Shown here piece after piece: positions 54,362 to 63,804 of a stretch of 64,000 nt of DNA. Position 1 is the stretch's first letter, and every line of letters begins with the position of its first letter. A program made the translations under genes and the position numbers. The notes beneath the pieces are model-generated. The model saw nothing but the letters and a program-made list of their open reading frames with translations, ran no database searches and was not told where the DNA came from. This DNA comes from Myxococcales bacterium (GTDB lineage: Bacteria; Myxococcota_A; Polyangia; Polyangiales; Polyangiaceae). The DNA lies in assembly GCA_016703425.1 (NCBI GenBank), contig JADJCA010000001.1:682001-746000 (forward strand), in the 5' to 3' direction.

Positions 54362-55520
54362 CTATCGTTTACGGTCGCGGACTGCGCGAGCCTGTCGCTT
54401 CGCCCATTGAAGGAGCGGCAGAGCAGCCACGGCAAGGCGAGTGACCGGCGTGGCTCCGAGCGGCAACACGACGGACTCGAGGATGCGCCGATCAGGCCAA
54501 AGGCGATTGGAGAGCTCGTGATCCGGCGTGGCGCACGAGTCCATCTCGCAACGCCGCTCGGGCTCGTGAAGGCGGCGGATGTTCTCGAGCTCAAGGAGGA
54601 TCCCCGGCGACATTTTCGCGAAGCGCCTCGTCGTACGCAACCTTCCAGGCGAACAGCTCGGGGCCCCCGCGAACGGCGCAGAACATCGCGACCGGCGCGC
54701 CGCCAACACGAAGCCACAGCCCTTCGAGCTTCCGCTCCCGCGCCGCGCCCCTCAGCACCTCCTCGAAGAAGGTCCGGTGCAGAGGCTTGGACGCGAGCGC
54801 CGTGCCCCCCTCCCCCTTCCACCCCGAAGCCTCGACCGCGAGGAACTCGGCGGCGAATCGCTCGCCCTCCATTTCCGTGCAGTCTACACCGTATTCAACG
54901 GCGCCGCTCTCGGCGAGGCGACGCTCACGACGACGCAAGTCCTTCAGTTGCCGCGTGGAGAAGATCCGCTCGACAAACGCGTCTGCGCTCGCGGCCGGAC
55001 GGAAGAGCGCGCGCGTGTGCGCCTCGACGACGAAGAGCGGTGCCTGCCGAGCACGCAGGGCCTCGATCAAGGCGGCGCGAAAGGCGCCATCACCTCGCAC
55101 GTCGGTGAGCAGCAGCACGCGAGCCTGGTGACCGGCGTCGGGACCGGCCGCTCCGTCGAGGAGCGCCCCGACGGCCTCCGCCGCGTAGTCGCGGTGCACG
55201 AGCGGGGTGCCGAGCGGATCGTAGTCGTGGCGGAAGGTGCGGAGCCCCGACATGGGAAGGCCCAAGACGCGGCGCGTGGCCAGCACCGGCACAAGCAAGG
55301 CGAGCGTGCCGTCGACGCGGACCGTGAGCAAGCGCACATCGTCGTCGCCAAAGGCCTTGATCGCCGGGCGCAAGAACCAAGGCTCAAAGAACGGATTGGG
55401 CTCGATGGCGCAGGCAGCGAGCCGCGCCCAGTCGCCCATCAACGGCTCAACCGCTGAAGCGTCCCAGAGCGCGACGGAGACGGGACGCGCGGCGGTGCGC
55501 GAGGCTTCGAGCGGCTCCAT
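54362..55520 (-). CDS. GNAT/FemAB-like acyltransferase (frameshift near 54612)
   Basis: Reconstructed length about 385 residues. The core contains FFEPWFLRPAIKAF, STRQLKDLRRRERRLAESG, EFLAVEASGWKGEGGTAL and LFAWKVAYDEALRE, typical of the BioF2-like/Acetyltransf_6 family often found in exopolysaccharide clusters. The second frame completes the domain: SPGILLELENIRRLHE and a hydrophobic end. One extra base near 54612 separates them. It is probably a cytoplasmic N- or O-acyltransferase acting on a sugar or peptide precursor. The following gene is a flippase on the same strand, which agrees with a polysaccharide role. Confidence 0.82.
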
Positions 55521-55561
55521 CGCGCGCGAGCCTACCTCGAACGAGACGGAGGCGCGAAGGT

Positions 55562-57010
55562 TCAGCGGCGGCGGCGCAGCAGCGATTCGCGAACGAGCTT
55601 CAGGAAGTCACGCGAGGCGGTGCGCGCCAAGAGCAACGCAAAGACCGGGTAAGCGACAGCGCCGACAAGGACTTGGACGGCGAGCGTCACCTTCGGTCCC
55701 CAGGTGACCCAGTGGGGAATCGGCCCGACGACCGCCGCCATGGCGATGGAGGCGAGCAGCGGTGGCAAGACCGCGAAGAAGAGGGCCAAGACGCGCATCT
55801 TCTCGACGATGCGAACGGCGATGCCGTAGAGCAAGCCGCGGAGCACCACGGCGCCGAGGACCGCCAGCGTGGCTGCCAAGGGGCTCGTTCGGCCCACGGT
55901 CCAAAGGAGGCCGAGCACCAAGACGAGGCCCACGGACTCCACCGTGCCGACGATGCGCGGCACGGCGCGAGCGTAGAGGTACGAGGCCACGGCGCCCTCG
56001 ACGGGCCGCAGGAACGACAAGATCGCGAGGACCGTCATCATGGGCCCGAGGCCCGACCACTTCGCCGGAAAGACCACGAGCGTCACCGTCTGCGCCACCG
56101 CGGCGAGGCCGAAGGCCAGTGGCCCCATGACGAGCGCGAGGATCGCCATCGAGCGACGGAGCGCGTTCTCGCGCTCACCTTCGGGCGCGTGCGCGTAGGT
56201 GACCTGCAGGACGTCGTTGATGGGCTCGCCGACCTGGAGCGCGGGAAGCTCCGCGAGGTTGTAGGCAAGGTTGTAGGTGCCGGCGACCGACGGGCCGAAC
56301 ATCTTGCCCACGATGACGTTGTCCCATTTGCGCGCTGCAAAATCCGTCAGCGCGCCGAGGCTCACCCAGAAGCCGTGACGCGCGAGCGTCGCCAGCAGGC
56401 CTCGGTCGAGCTTCACCGGCGACGCCCACTCGGCGAGGCGCACGGAGCGAAGAAGAATGCCGCTCCGCAGAAACGACCGCGCGAGGTTGCCGAACACGAC
56501 GGCCATGCCACCAGCGCCGCTGACGGCGAACACGATGGCCGTCGCCGCATACGTGACCTCGCCGAGGGCGCGCGTCATGCTCACCCGGGGAAAGGCCAGC
56601 TTCCGAAGCAGCATCCGCTCGGGCATCGCCGCCAGTCGGTCGACGTAGAACGCTAGAGCGAGCAGCGGAGCAAAGCGCCCGAGTTGGGGCACCTGAAAGA
56701 ACGCGCCCGCCTGGCTCACGATGAGCGAGAGCACGAGCGCGACGGTCGCCAAGGTGACGTGGATCACCGTCGCGTGAAAGACGACGTCGGGCCCCGCCTT
56801 CGGATGGGACGTGAGGTAAACGCCCACGGCGAGCGACGAGAACTGGAACACCGTCATCACGACGATCGTCGCGATGGCCACTTCGCCGTATTCCGCTGGC
56901 GCGAGGAAGTGCGTGAGCAGCAACGTCGCGACGAGGCCGATAAGGCGCGACGTAAGGCCGGCGGCGACGCTCACAGCGGCACCCCGCACGGTGCGAGCGG
57001 CGAGAGACAT
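55562..57010 (-). CDS. Wzx-type polysaccharide flippase
   Basis: 482 residues from ATG 57010. About twelve to fourteen helices. SLAARTVRGAAVSVAAGLTSRLIGLVATLLLTHFLAPAEYGEVAIA at the start and the Arg/Lys-rich cytoplasmic loops are typical of the MOP superfamily polysaccharide exporters. It would translocate a lipid-linked glycan across the inner membrane. The acyltransferase-like gene is immediately downstream; other glycan genes are not in view. Confidence 0.9.
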   Translation of the reverse strand: MSLAARTVRGAAVSVAAGLTSRLIGLVATLLLTHFLAPAEYGEVAIATIVVMTVFQFSSLAVGVYLTSHPKAGPDVVFHATVIHVTLATVALVLSLIVSQAGAFFQVPQLGRFAPLLALAFYVDRLAAMPERMLLRKLAFPRVSMTRALGEVTYAATAIVFAVSGAGGMAVVFGNLARSFLRSGILLRSVRLAEWASPVKLDRGLLATLARHGFWVSLGALTDFAARKWDNVIVGKMFGPSVAGTYNLAYNLAELPALQVGEPINDVLQVTYAHAPEGERENALRRSMAILALVMGPLAFGLAAVAQTVTLVVFPAKWSGLGPMMTVLAILSFLRPVEGAVASYLYARAVPRIVGTVESVGLVLVLGLLWTVGRTSPLAATLAVLGAVVLRGLLYGIAVRIVEKMRVLALFFAVLPPLLASIAMAAVVGPIPHWVTWGPKVTLAVQVLVGAVAYPVFALLLARTASRDFLKLVRESLLRRRR

Positions 57011-57183
57011 CAGGCGCTCCCTCGGCGCCCGCACGCCCGAACCCTACAAGCGCCGCTCACCACGCTCGTCTATACCAGATCGCCCCGCGGCGCCGGTTTC
57101 GCTTCTCGGCGCGCACACGAGGCAGGCAGGGGCGACGGAAAGCTCGCGTCAGCAAACCGCGGAGCGCTATCTTCGAGGCGCCG

Positions 57184-57690
57184 ATGACGAGCTTGCCTCC
57201 CGCCGAGCGTCCCCTCGACGAGCAGATGTTGCTGAGCGGCGCCGTGAGCCTCTACCACGACCGCGACATCCTCGACGAAGACGCCTCGCGGCTCCGGTCT
57301 CTCGGGTATCGGATCTACGTGCTCGACGCCTCGCACTGGCTCTCGACGGGCAACTTTCACTCGGGCGTGCGCTTGATGCTCGACCTTCGCGGGCGTTATG
57401 TCGAAAACCTCGACGGCTTCAGCGACGGCTTGCGACGCCTCGAGCTCTCGGAGGATGGCCGGGCGGCGCTCGTCTTCTTGCATTTCGATGTCTTCGCGCG
57501 CCAATGCCGGCTCTTGGCGCAACAGGTGCTCGACGTCATCGAGAGCCAATCGCGGCAATTCCTCGTCGACGGTTGCCGCCTCCTGGCTCTCGTTCAGTCG
57601 GACTCGGTCACGCTCGAGATCGAGCCCGTCGGCGCGGTGCTCGTCACGTGGAATCCGCGCGAGTGGCAGCTCATGATCCGCAAGACGTGA
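57184..57690 (+). CDS. Barstar-like protein
   Basis: 168 residues, no signal peptide. RLRSLGYRIYVLDASHW, LRGRYVENLDGFSDGLRRLEL and AALVFLHFDVFARQ follow the barstar-family pattern (the region where barstar has a helix facing the RNase active site). The C-terminal part (DSVTLEIEPVGAVLVTWNPREW) is an extension. No barnase-type RNase is encoded nearby, so the partner, if any, is elsewhere, or the fold serves another purpose. Confidence 0.65.
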   Translation: MTSLPPAERPLDEQMLLSGAVSLYHDRDILDEDASRLRSLGYRIYVLDASHWLSTGNFHSGVRLMLDLRGRYVENLDGFSDGLRRLELSEDGRAALVFLHFDVFARQCRLLAQQVLDVIESQSRQFLVDGCRLLALVQSDSVTLEIEPVGAVLVTWNPREWQLMIRKT

Positions 57691-57751
57691 CGCCTCGGAG
57701 CGACCTCCAGAAAGAAGGCGCCCCTTCTGGCGGCCCGGCCTGCGTGACGTC

Positions 57752-59143
57752 CTAGAGCGAGAACGTGCGCCGCTTCGTGAAGCGCCCGTCGCCCTTCTTG
57801 CCGACGTAGCTCCCGTTCTCGACCACGAGCTTGCCGCGCGAGAAGACGTGGGTGGCGGCGCCGGTGACCTCTTGCCCTTCGAAGGGCGAGTAGTCGACGC
57901 GCATGTGCAGCGTCTTCTGGCTGAGCACGTGCTTCTTCTCGGGATCCCACACGAGGAGATCGGCGTCGGCCCCTACGGCGATGGTCCCCTTCTTCGGATA
58001 GAGGCCGAAGATCTTCGCGGGCGCCGTGCTCGTGATCTCGACGAAGCGATTCATCGAGATGCGGCCCTTGCGGACGCCTCCGTCCCACAGGAGGTACATG
58101 CGCGTTTCGACGCCGGGCATGCCGTTTGGGATCTTCGCGAAGGAGTCCTTACCGAGCTCCTTCTGGCCCTTCATGCAGAAGGGACAATGGTCGGTGGAGA
58201 CCACCTGCAGATCATTCGTCCGAAGGCCTCGCCACATGTCTTCTTGCATGTGGGCGGGCCGGAGCGGCGGCGTGCACACGAACTTGGCGCCTTCGAAGTC
58301 GGGCCGCGCGAGGTCGTCTTCGGAGAGGAAGAGGTACTGCGGGCAGGTCTCGGCGTACGTCGGCAAGCCGCGATCGCGGGCCTCGACGACCTGCTTTAGG
58401 GCGCGCTCCGCCGAGAGGTGCACCATGTAGACGGGAGAGCCGGCCATTTCCGCGAGGCAGATGGCGCGGAACGTCCCCTCGGCCTCGGCGATCTGGGGCC
58501 GCGTGAGCGCGTGATAGACCGGCGATGTGTGCCCCTTCGCGATGGCTTGCGCCACGAGGATGTCGATGGGGATGCCGTTCTCGGCGTGCATGCAGATGAG
58601 CGCGCCAAGCTCGCCGGCCCGCTGCATGCCACGGAAGATCTGCCCGTCGTCGACGTGCAAGACCCCCGGGTAGGCCATGAACATCTTGAACGACGTCACG
58701 CCGTCGTCGACGATCGACTTCATCTCCGGGATCGTCTGATCGTTGACGTCGGTCATGATGAGGTGAAACGCGTAGTCGACGGCGGCTTTCCCCTCAGCCT
58801 TGCCGTGCCAGGTGTCGAGGCCCTTGCGCAGGTTCTCGCCCTTCGCCTGGATGGCGAAGTCGACGATGCAGGTGGTGCCACCGTGCGCGGCCGCGAGCGT
58901 TCCCGTCTCGAAGTCGTCGCTCGACGTGGTGCCGCCGAAGGGCATGTCGAGGTGCGTGTGGGCGTCGATGCCGCCCGGCATAATGAGCTTGCCGGTGGCG
59001 TCGATGGTCTTGTCGAAGGTGCCCGCCGGAGCGGCGCTCGGGTCGAACATCGCCACGATGCGTTCGCCATCGATGAGCACGTCGGCCGCGTAGGTGTCGA
59101 CGGCGGTGACGACGGTTCCCCCCTTGATCAACGTTCGACCCAT
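57752..59143 (-). CDS. hydA: Dihydropyrimidinase (D-hydantoinase family)
   Basis: 463 residues from ATG 59143, with AGGAGG five bases upstream; a long upstream extension is spurious. Amidohydrolase fold with DAHTHLDMPFGG (two zinc His), carboxylated Lys in TSFKMFMAYPG near residue 151, metal His in CMHAEN and VYMVHLS, and catalytic Asp in STDHCPF. It opens dihydrouracil or dihydrothymine to the N-carbamoyl acid, the second step between PreT/PreA and beta-ureidopropionase. Hydantoin is an alternative substrate. It is divergent from the hypothetical gene at 59289. Confidence 0.95.
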   Translation of the reverse strand: MGRTLIKGGTVVTAVDTYAADVLIDGERIVAMFDPSAAPAGTFDKTIDATGKLIMPGGIDAHTHLDMPFGGTTSSDDFETGTLAAAHGGTTCIVDFAIQAKGENLRKGLDTWHGKAEGKAAVDYAFHLIMTDVNDQTIPEMKSIVDDGVTSFKMFMAYPGVLHVDDGQIFRGMQRAGELGALICMHAENGIPIDILVAQAIAKGHTSPVYHALTRPQIAEAEGTFRAICLAEMAGSPVYMVHLSAERALKQVVEARDRGLPTYAETCPQYLFLSEDDLARPDFEGAKFVCTPPLRPAHMQEDMWRGLRTNDLQVVSTDHCPFCMKGQKELGKDSFAKIPNGMPGVETRMYLLWDGGVRKGRISMNRFVEITSTAPAKIFGLYPKKGTIAVGADADLLVWDPEKKHVLSQKTLHMRVDYSPFEGQEVTGAATHVFSRGKLVVENGSYVGKKGDGRFTKRRTFSL

Positions 59144-59288
59144 GTTCGCCTCCTGCAGCGTGACGCTGCGCACCGCAGGGTATCGAAGGGCGTGGTTTCG
59201 ATGCGGAGAAAATCGGGGGCCGACGCGAACCGCGCCCCGGCGCGATTGCCGTTTGACGCGATGGTGGGAACGAGGCTTCTTTGCGACC

Positions 59289-60122
59289 ATGAGCGTGAGC
59301 GACGCGAAAGTCACCTTGGCGACGGTGCATGGCGAATGGTCAACCTTCATGCCGGAGATGAAGCTGCGACTCCGCTCACGATTGCCGGGGGCATCGGCGT
59401 TCGACGAGAGCGTGCTCGGCCTCCGACTCGCAGCCGAAAAGGGAACGCCCATCGCGTCGCTCCTCGCACCGGCGATGGCCGCGAGCTGGCTCGTGAATAG
59501 CGCCGTTCCCTCTCCGGTCTTTCAGAAATGGCTGGCGCCCCCGATGCGGCAGTCGTGGCAGACGGTGTTCGAGCGGCTCTTTGCCGGCTGGGAGTCGCTC
59601 GACAAAGCAGCGCGCGATGAAGTCACGGGCGCGCTCGCGACGCTGGTTGCGTGCGGCGGCTCGCTAGGCGGACTTACGAAGGTGCTCGCGGCGCTGTCGC
59701 CTGAACCGGTGCCGCTCATGCCCGACGCGGCGCTGGCGTTCATGCTCCTCGCCGTTGCGGTTCCCAAAGAGCCAGACGCGCAGACGGCCCCCGGCGTGGG
59801 GCCCTTCGCGCCCATGATGGACCGCATCGTCGAGAGCAGTGAGCTCTCGGCGGCGCGGCTTGAGAGTATTCGAGCGAGCCTCGGCACCGCCTTCGAGCCG
59901 CGTGATCTGGTGGACCGGCTCGTATGGTTTGACTCGGTTGGCTTTCGCCATTTCAAAAACGAGCAGGGCGCTTGGTATTGGGTGAGGAGCCCGTCGCACG
60001 AGGGCGTGGTCTTCGTCGCGGGCGCGGCCCCGGCTGACTATCAACCAGGCCGCTGCGTCGAGGTGCCCGGCGAGGACGACTTCTCGGAGCGCGCCGCGTC
60101 CGCCTTGGAAGAGGCCTCCTAA
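59289..60122 (+). CDS. Hypothetical protein
   Basis: 277 residues, soluble, no signal peptide or known motif. Mostly helical, ending with a beta-rich section (SVGFRHFKNEQGAWYWVRSPSHEGVVFVAG). It is divergent from dihydropyrimidinase with 145 bases between starts, so the two could share a control region. I do not recognise the family. Confidence 0.65.
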   Translation: MSVSDAKVTLATVHGEWSTFMPEMKLRLRSRLPGASAFDESVLGLRLAAEKGTPIASLLAPAMAASWLVNSAVPSPVFQKWLAPPMRQSWQTVFERLFAGWESLDKAARDEVTGALATLVACGGSLGGLTKVLAALSPEPVPLMPDAALAFMLLAVAVPKEPDAQTAPGVGPFAPMMDRIVESSELSAARLESIRASLGTAFEPRDLVDRLVWFDSVGFRHFKNEQGAWYWVRSPSHEGVVFVAGAAPADYQPGRCVEVPGEDDFSERAASALEEAS

Positions 60123-60314
60123 ATCGAGCCCCCATCGATCCAACGGAGCCGACGACGATCCGCCCGCCGGCCATTTACGCCGAGAGCGCGTGCTGGGGTG
60201 AAATCGGCCACCGCCGTCATCGGTGAGCGACGAACCTTGGTGGAAATCTGCATGTCAGGATTCCCGCCCCTCCGGCGTAGACCACTACAGGCGGGAAAGT
60301 GTGGCCGTGTGCCC

Positions 60315-60331
60315 CTGACACGCTCTTTGCA
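60315..60331 (+). promoter_or_regulatory. Candidate sigma-54 promoter for the YG-motif protein gene
   Basis: CTGACACGCTCTTTGCA fits YTGGCACG-N4-TTGCW with a single mismatch at the second G of the -24 GG and exact spacing. The expected start near 60341 leaves a very short leader containing GGAGGG (60342-60347) before ATG 60358. Confidence 0.5.
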
Positions 60332-60357
60332 TCACATCGCTCGGAGGGATTTTTACC

Positions 60358-60960
60358 ATGGCCGTCCTTGTTCCTTGCCCCGGCTGTCAACGCCACGTCC
60401 GTTCCGCCGAGGCGGCTTGCCCGTTCTGCAGCGCCGAACTCCCCAGCGATCTTGCGTCGCGAGCCGTGCCTAGCACGACCCGTCGCATGGACCGCCTCGC
60501 GACCTTCACGTTCGCAGCCGCGCTCGCGGTGGCGAGCGCGACCGGTGTCGGCTGCAGCGGCGGCGCTGACGGCGACGACCCGCAGCAGACGGAAGAGGAG
60601 CTCCGCAAGAAGAAGAAGGACGCGGGCGCGAAGGACTCGGGCAAGGCCGACGCCGGTTGCCGCCCCGCCGACGATTTCGGCGGCTTCATGGCGCTCTACG
60701 GCATGCCGCCCACGCCACCGCCGGTCGATAACCGACCGCCGTGTGCCGTCGAAGACGCGGGCGGCATCATGCCGATGTACGGCATGCCTGCTCCCGTCGA
60801 CGAAGACGCGGGCGGCATCATGCCGATGTACGGCATGCCCGCTCCCGTGGAGGAAGACGCGGGGGCGATTCAGCCGATGTACGGGGCCCCGCCGCCACCG
60901 GCCGTCTTCGACGGCGGTGGCATCATGCCGATGTACGGCCTACCGCCGGGCAATCACTGA
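60358..60960 (+). CDS. Zinc-ribbon lipoprotein with five YG-motif repeats, candidate modified-peptide precursor
   Basis: 200 residues. Residues 7-24 form a zinc ribbon (CPGC...CPFC). A hydrophobic segment (about 47-65) ends in GVGCSGG, a possible lipobox at Cys66 but far from the N-terminus. After a Lys/Asp/Gly linker come five motifs with the core (M/L)YG(M/A/L)P: ALYGMPP (112), two copies of GIMPMYGMPAP (136 and 153), AIQPMYGAPPP (170), GIMPMYGLPP (188), spaced about 17 residues and joined by (D/E)EDAG. Similar zinc-ribbon/YG-repeat proteins occur in other myxobacteria (recollection, not searched). It lies directly upstream of a radical SAM/SPASM enzyme. Confidence 0.8.
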   Translation: MAVLVPCPGCQRHVRSAEAACPFCSAELPSDLASRAVPSTTRRMDRLATFTFAAALAVASATGVGCSGGADGDDPQQTEEELRKKKKDAGAKDSGKADAGCRPADDFGGFMALYGMPPTPPPVDNRPPCAVEDAGGIMPMYGMPAPVDEDAGGIMPMYGMPAPVEEDAGAIQPMYGAPPPPAVFDGGGIMPMYGLPPGNH

Positions 60961-60973
60961 GTTCTGAGAGATA

Positions 60974-61011
60974 GACCGAGCGGGTCTGCCACGTGTGCAG
61001 GTCCGCTCGTC
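60974..61011 (+). promoter_or_regulatory. Hairpin between the YG-motif gene and the radical SAM gene
   Basis: The arms GACCGAGCGGGTCTGCCAC and GTGCAGGTCCGCTCGTC pair with minor bulges (GAGCGG with CCGCTC, CTGC with GCAG, CAC with GTG). No T run follows, so it is not a classic terminator. It may lower expression or protect the upstream mRNA, as is common between RiPP precursor genes and their enzymes. Confidence 0.45.
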
Positions 61012-61090
61012 ACCATTTACCGACTGGCTGAATGGCGTCACGCGCGGCTTGGATGGCGCCCCGACGCGTTCGCTGAAGTAGAGTTCTCCC

Positions 61091-62386
61091 ATGGATATCG
61101 GGCCCCGTCCTCGCAGCCTCCCCATCGCGCCCAAGGCGCCACCAGCGAAGAAGCGCCTTCCCTTGGCCGATGAGACTCGTCCCATCGACCAAAAGTGGCG
61201 GCCCATCTACACCGTCTGGGAGATCACCCTCGCCTGCGATCTCGCCTGCCGCCACTGCGGGTCGCGTGCCGGTCGCGAGCGCCCCGACGAGCTCAGCACG
61301 GCGGAGGCCCTCGACATGGTGCGCCAGCTCGCCGAGCTCGGCTGCAAGGAGGTGACGCTGATCGGCGGCGAGGCCTACCTCCGAGACGACTGGACCGAGA
61401 TCACCAAAGCCATTGTTGGCTACGGCATGCGGTGCGGCATCACGAGCGGCGGGCGCAACTTCACCAAGGAGCGCGCGCGCGCCGCCAAGGAGGCCGGCAT
61501 CGCGAGCGTGTCCATCTCGGTCGACGGCTACAAGGAGACCCACGACGCGCTCCGCGGCGTCAAAGGCAGCTACGACGCGGCCCTTCAGGCGATGCGTAAC
61601 CTCCGCGAAGCGGGCATCCCTGTCACCGCCAACACGCAGATCAACCGCGCGAGCGTCCGCGAGATGGAGGGCCTGCTCGAGATCCTCATCGCCGAGGGCA
61701 TTCGCTCCTGGCAGATCCAGCTCACCGTGGCCATGGGCCGCGCCGCTGACGAGCCGGGGATCTTGCTCGAGCCCTACCAAATGATCGAAGTGATGCCGAT
61801 GGTGGCGCGCATCAAGAAGCGCACCCAACAGGCGAAGGTCGCGCTTTGGCCTGGCAACAACGTCGGCTACTTCGGGCCCTACGAGACGCTCCTCAAGGGA
61901 ACGATGCCGCGCGGGCACATGGCCTCCTGCGGCGCGGGCCGTTCGACCCTTGGCATCGAAGCCAACGGCGACATCAAGGGCTGCCCGTCTTTGCCCACCG
62001 CCGACTGGGTCGGCGGCAACATCCGCGAGAACACCCTGAAGGACGTCTGGGAGCGAACGGCACCGTTGCGCTATACACGCGATCGCACCGTCGAGGATCT
62101 CGACGGCTACTGCCGCACTTGTTACTACGCCGACACGTGCCGCGCCGGCTGCTCTTGGACCACGCACGTCCTCTTTGGCAAGCCAGGCAACAACCCGTTC
62201 TGCCACCACCGCGCCCTCGAGCTGCTTCGCGAGGGCAAGCGCGAGCGCATCGTGAAGGTCGAAGAAGCCGCGGGGCTCCCCTTCGACCACGGAAAGTTCG
62301 AGATCGTCCTCGAGGACTGGCCCGCGGGAGAGCTGGAAACGGCGCAAAAATTGGCGGAAACAGGCGAGGGCTGGCTGGCTCCCTGA
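61091..62386 (+). CDS. Radical SAM/SPASM enzyme
   Basis: 431 residues. Radical SAM motif CxxxCxxC at Cys49, Cys53 and Cys56 (ACDLACRHC), GGEAYL for SAM binding, and VSISVDG. The C-terminal SPASM domain has all seven Cys: Cys280 and Cys298 (CX12GX4C), Cys341, 344, 350 and 354 (CX2CX5CX3C) and Cys371, so two auxiliary [4Fe-4S] clusters are expected. SPASM enzymes mostly modify peptides or proteins. The upstream YG-motif lipoprotein is the obvious candidate substrate; the downstream preT/preA genes are an alternative context. The gene follows the hairpin at 60974 and precedes preT by 51 bases. Confidence 0.92.
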   Translation: MDIGPRPRSLPIAPKAPPAKKRLPLADETRPIDQKWRPIYTVWEITLACDLACRHCGSRAGRERPDELSTAEALDMVRQLAELGCKEVTLIGGEAYLRDDWTEITKAIVGYGMRCGITSGGRNFTKERARAAKEAGIASVSISVDGYKETHDALRGVKGSYDAALQAMRNLREAGIPVTANTQINRASVREMEGLLEILIAEGIRSWQIQLTVAMGRAADEPGILLEPYQMIEVMPMVARIKKRTQQAKVALWPGNNVGYFGPYETLLKGTMPRGHMASCGAGRSTLGIEANGDIKGCPSLPTADWVGGNIRENTLKDVWERTAPLRYTRDRTVEDLDGYCRTCYYADTCRAGCSWTTHVLFGKPGNNPFCHHRALELLREGKRERIVKVEEAAGLPFDHGKFEIVLEDWPAGELETAQKLAETGEGWLAP

Positions 62387-62437
62387 GCCTTTCCTTGACC
62401 AAAGGCTCCCGAGTGGAAAGACTCGGCCCTTCAGCCG

Positions 62438-63739
62438 ATGGCGTCCTCGCTCCCCAAAAACCGAACCGAAACGACGCTTCACGACAAGAAGCCGCGCTAC
62501 ACGGCGGCCGAGGCCCGCGCCGAAGCAGAGCGCTGCCTCTATTGCGCTGACGCGCCCTGCATCAAGGCCTGCCCCACCGAGATCGACATCCCGACCTTCA
62601 TCAAGAAGATCGCCTCGGGAAACGTCCTCGGGAGCGCAACGACGATCTTCGAGCAAAACCTCTTGGGCACCTCCTGCGCCCGCGTTTGCCCCGTCGAGGT
62701 GTTGTGCGTCGGCGACTGCGTCTACAACGGGTGGAACAAGCCGCCGATCCAGATCGGTCGCCTTCAACGCTTCGCCACCGAGACGGCGACGGAAGGCGAA
62801 ACGAAGCAAATCCTCGTCGGCAAGGCAGCGGCAAAGCCGCGGCGTGTCGCCTGCATCGGCGCGGGCCCGGCGTCGTTGGCGTTCGCCGGGACGCTCGCCC
62901 TCGCAGGCCACAAGGCCGTGCTCTTCGAGAAGCGCGCCGTGGCCGGGGGCCTCAACACGACCGGCATCGCGCCTTACAAGCTCCACGCCCACGACGCACT
63001 CGACGAGGTCGAGTGGGTGAGGAAGCTCGGCGTGGAAATCCGAACCGGCGAAGAGGTCTCCACCGAGGCGAAGGCCAAGGAGCTCCTCGCAGGGTTCGAC
63101 GCCGTCTACCTGGGCGTCGGGCTCGGCGCCGACTCGCGGCTCGGGATTCCCGGCGAAGACGGGCCGGGCGTTCGCGGCGCCGTCGAATGGATCGAGGAGA
63201 TGAAGCTCGGCGCCATCGACGCCAAGGCCCTCGGCCGCGTGCTCGTCATCGGCGGTGGCAACACGGCCATCGACGTGGCCCGGGAGTGCGCGCTGCTCGG
63301 CGCGGCGAGCGTGAGCATGGTCTATCGGCGCACGAGGGCTGACATGAGCGGCTATGCCCATGAGATGCAAGGTGCACGCATCGAAGGGGTGACGCTCATC
63401 GAAGGCGCGCAGCCGGCGGCGGTGGTCCGCGACGCTGGCCGCGTGACGGCGCTTCGCGTCGCCGGCGCCGGCGGCGAGCGGGAGCTGCCTTGCGACACGA
63501 TCATCGTCGCCATTGGCCAGGGCAAGCTCTCGGCGCTCGCGGCGCTCTTCGCGGGCGTCGCCACCGACAAGCGCGGCTGCATCGTGGCGGATCTCGCCAC
63601 GGGCGCGACGGGCAACGCCCAAGTCTTCGCCGGCGGCGACTGCATCAACGGCGGCAAAGAGGTCGTCAACGCAGTGGCCGACGGCCGCAACGCGGCTCGC
63701 CACCTCGCGGCCCTCTGGCTCGATGCCGGCGCCACCTGA
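62438..63739 (+). CDS. preT: NAD-dependent dihydropyrimidine dehydrogenase subunit PreT
   Basis: 433 residues. N-terminal [4Fe-4S] cysteines (RCLYCADAPCIKACPTEIDIP, TSCARVCPVEVLCVGDC), FAD-binding CIGAGPASLAFAG and NAD(P)-binding VIGGGNTAIDVARE. PreT is the electron-input subunit that takes electrons from NADH and passes them to PreA for reduction of uracil or thymine (or the reverse). It lies 65 bases before preA, the usual order. Confidence 0.95.
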   Translation: MASSLPKNRTETTLHDKKPRYTAAEARAEAERCLYCADAPCIKACPTEIDIPTFIKKIASGNVLGSATTIFEQNLLGTSCARVCPVEVLCVGDCVYNGWNKPPIQIGRLQRFATETATEGETKQILVGKAAAKPRRVACIGAGPASLAFAGTLALAGHKAVLFEKRAVAGGLNTTGIAPYKLHAHDALDEVEWVRKLGVEIRTGEEVSTEAKAKELLAGFDAVYLGVGLGADSRLGIPGEDGPGVRGAVEWIEEMKLGAIDAKALGRVLVIGGGNTAIDVARECALLGAASVSMVYRRTRADMSGYAHEMQGARIEGVTLIEGAQPAAVVRDAGRVTALRVAGAGGERELPCDTIIVAIGQGKLSALAALFAGVATDKRGCIVADLATGATGNAQVFAGGDCINGGKEVVNAVADGRNAARHLAALWLDAGAT

Positions 63740-63804
63740 TCGCGCTACCTGACCGCGCTACGTGCCGCGTATCCGACAAACCTTCGCCCGACGGACTTCT
63801 TCCC

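Noticed and set aside
61010..63703. 897-codon open frame on the minus strand
   Set aside because: It is antisense to the radical SAM and preT genes, which have clear catalytic motifs; its translation is rich in Arg, Ala, Gly and His without family resemblance. Long antisense frames are normal in GC-rich DNA.
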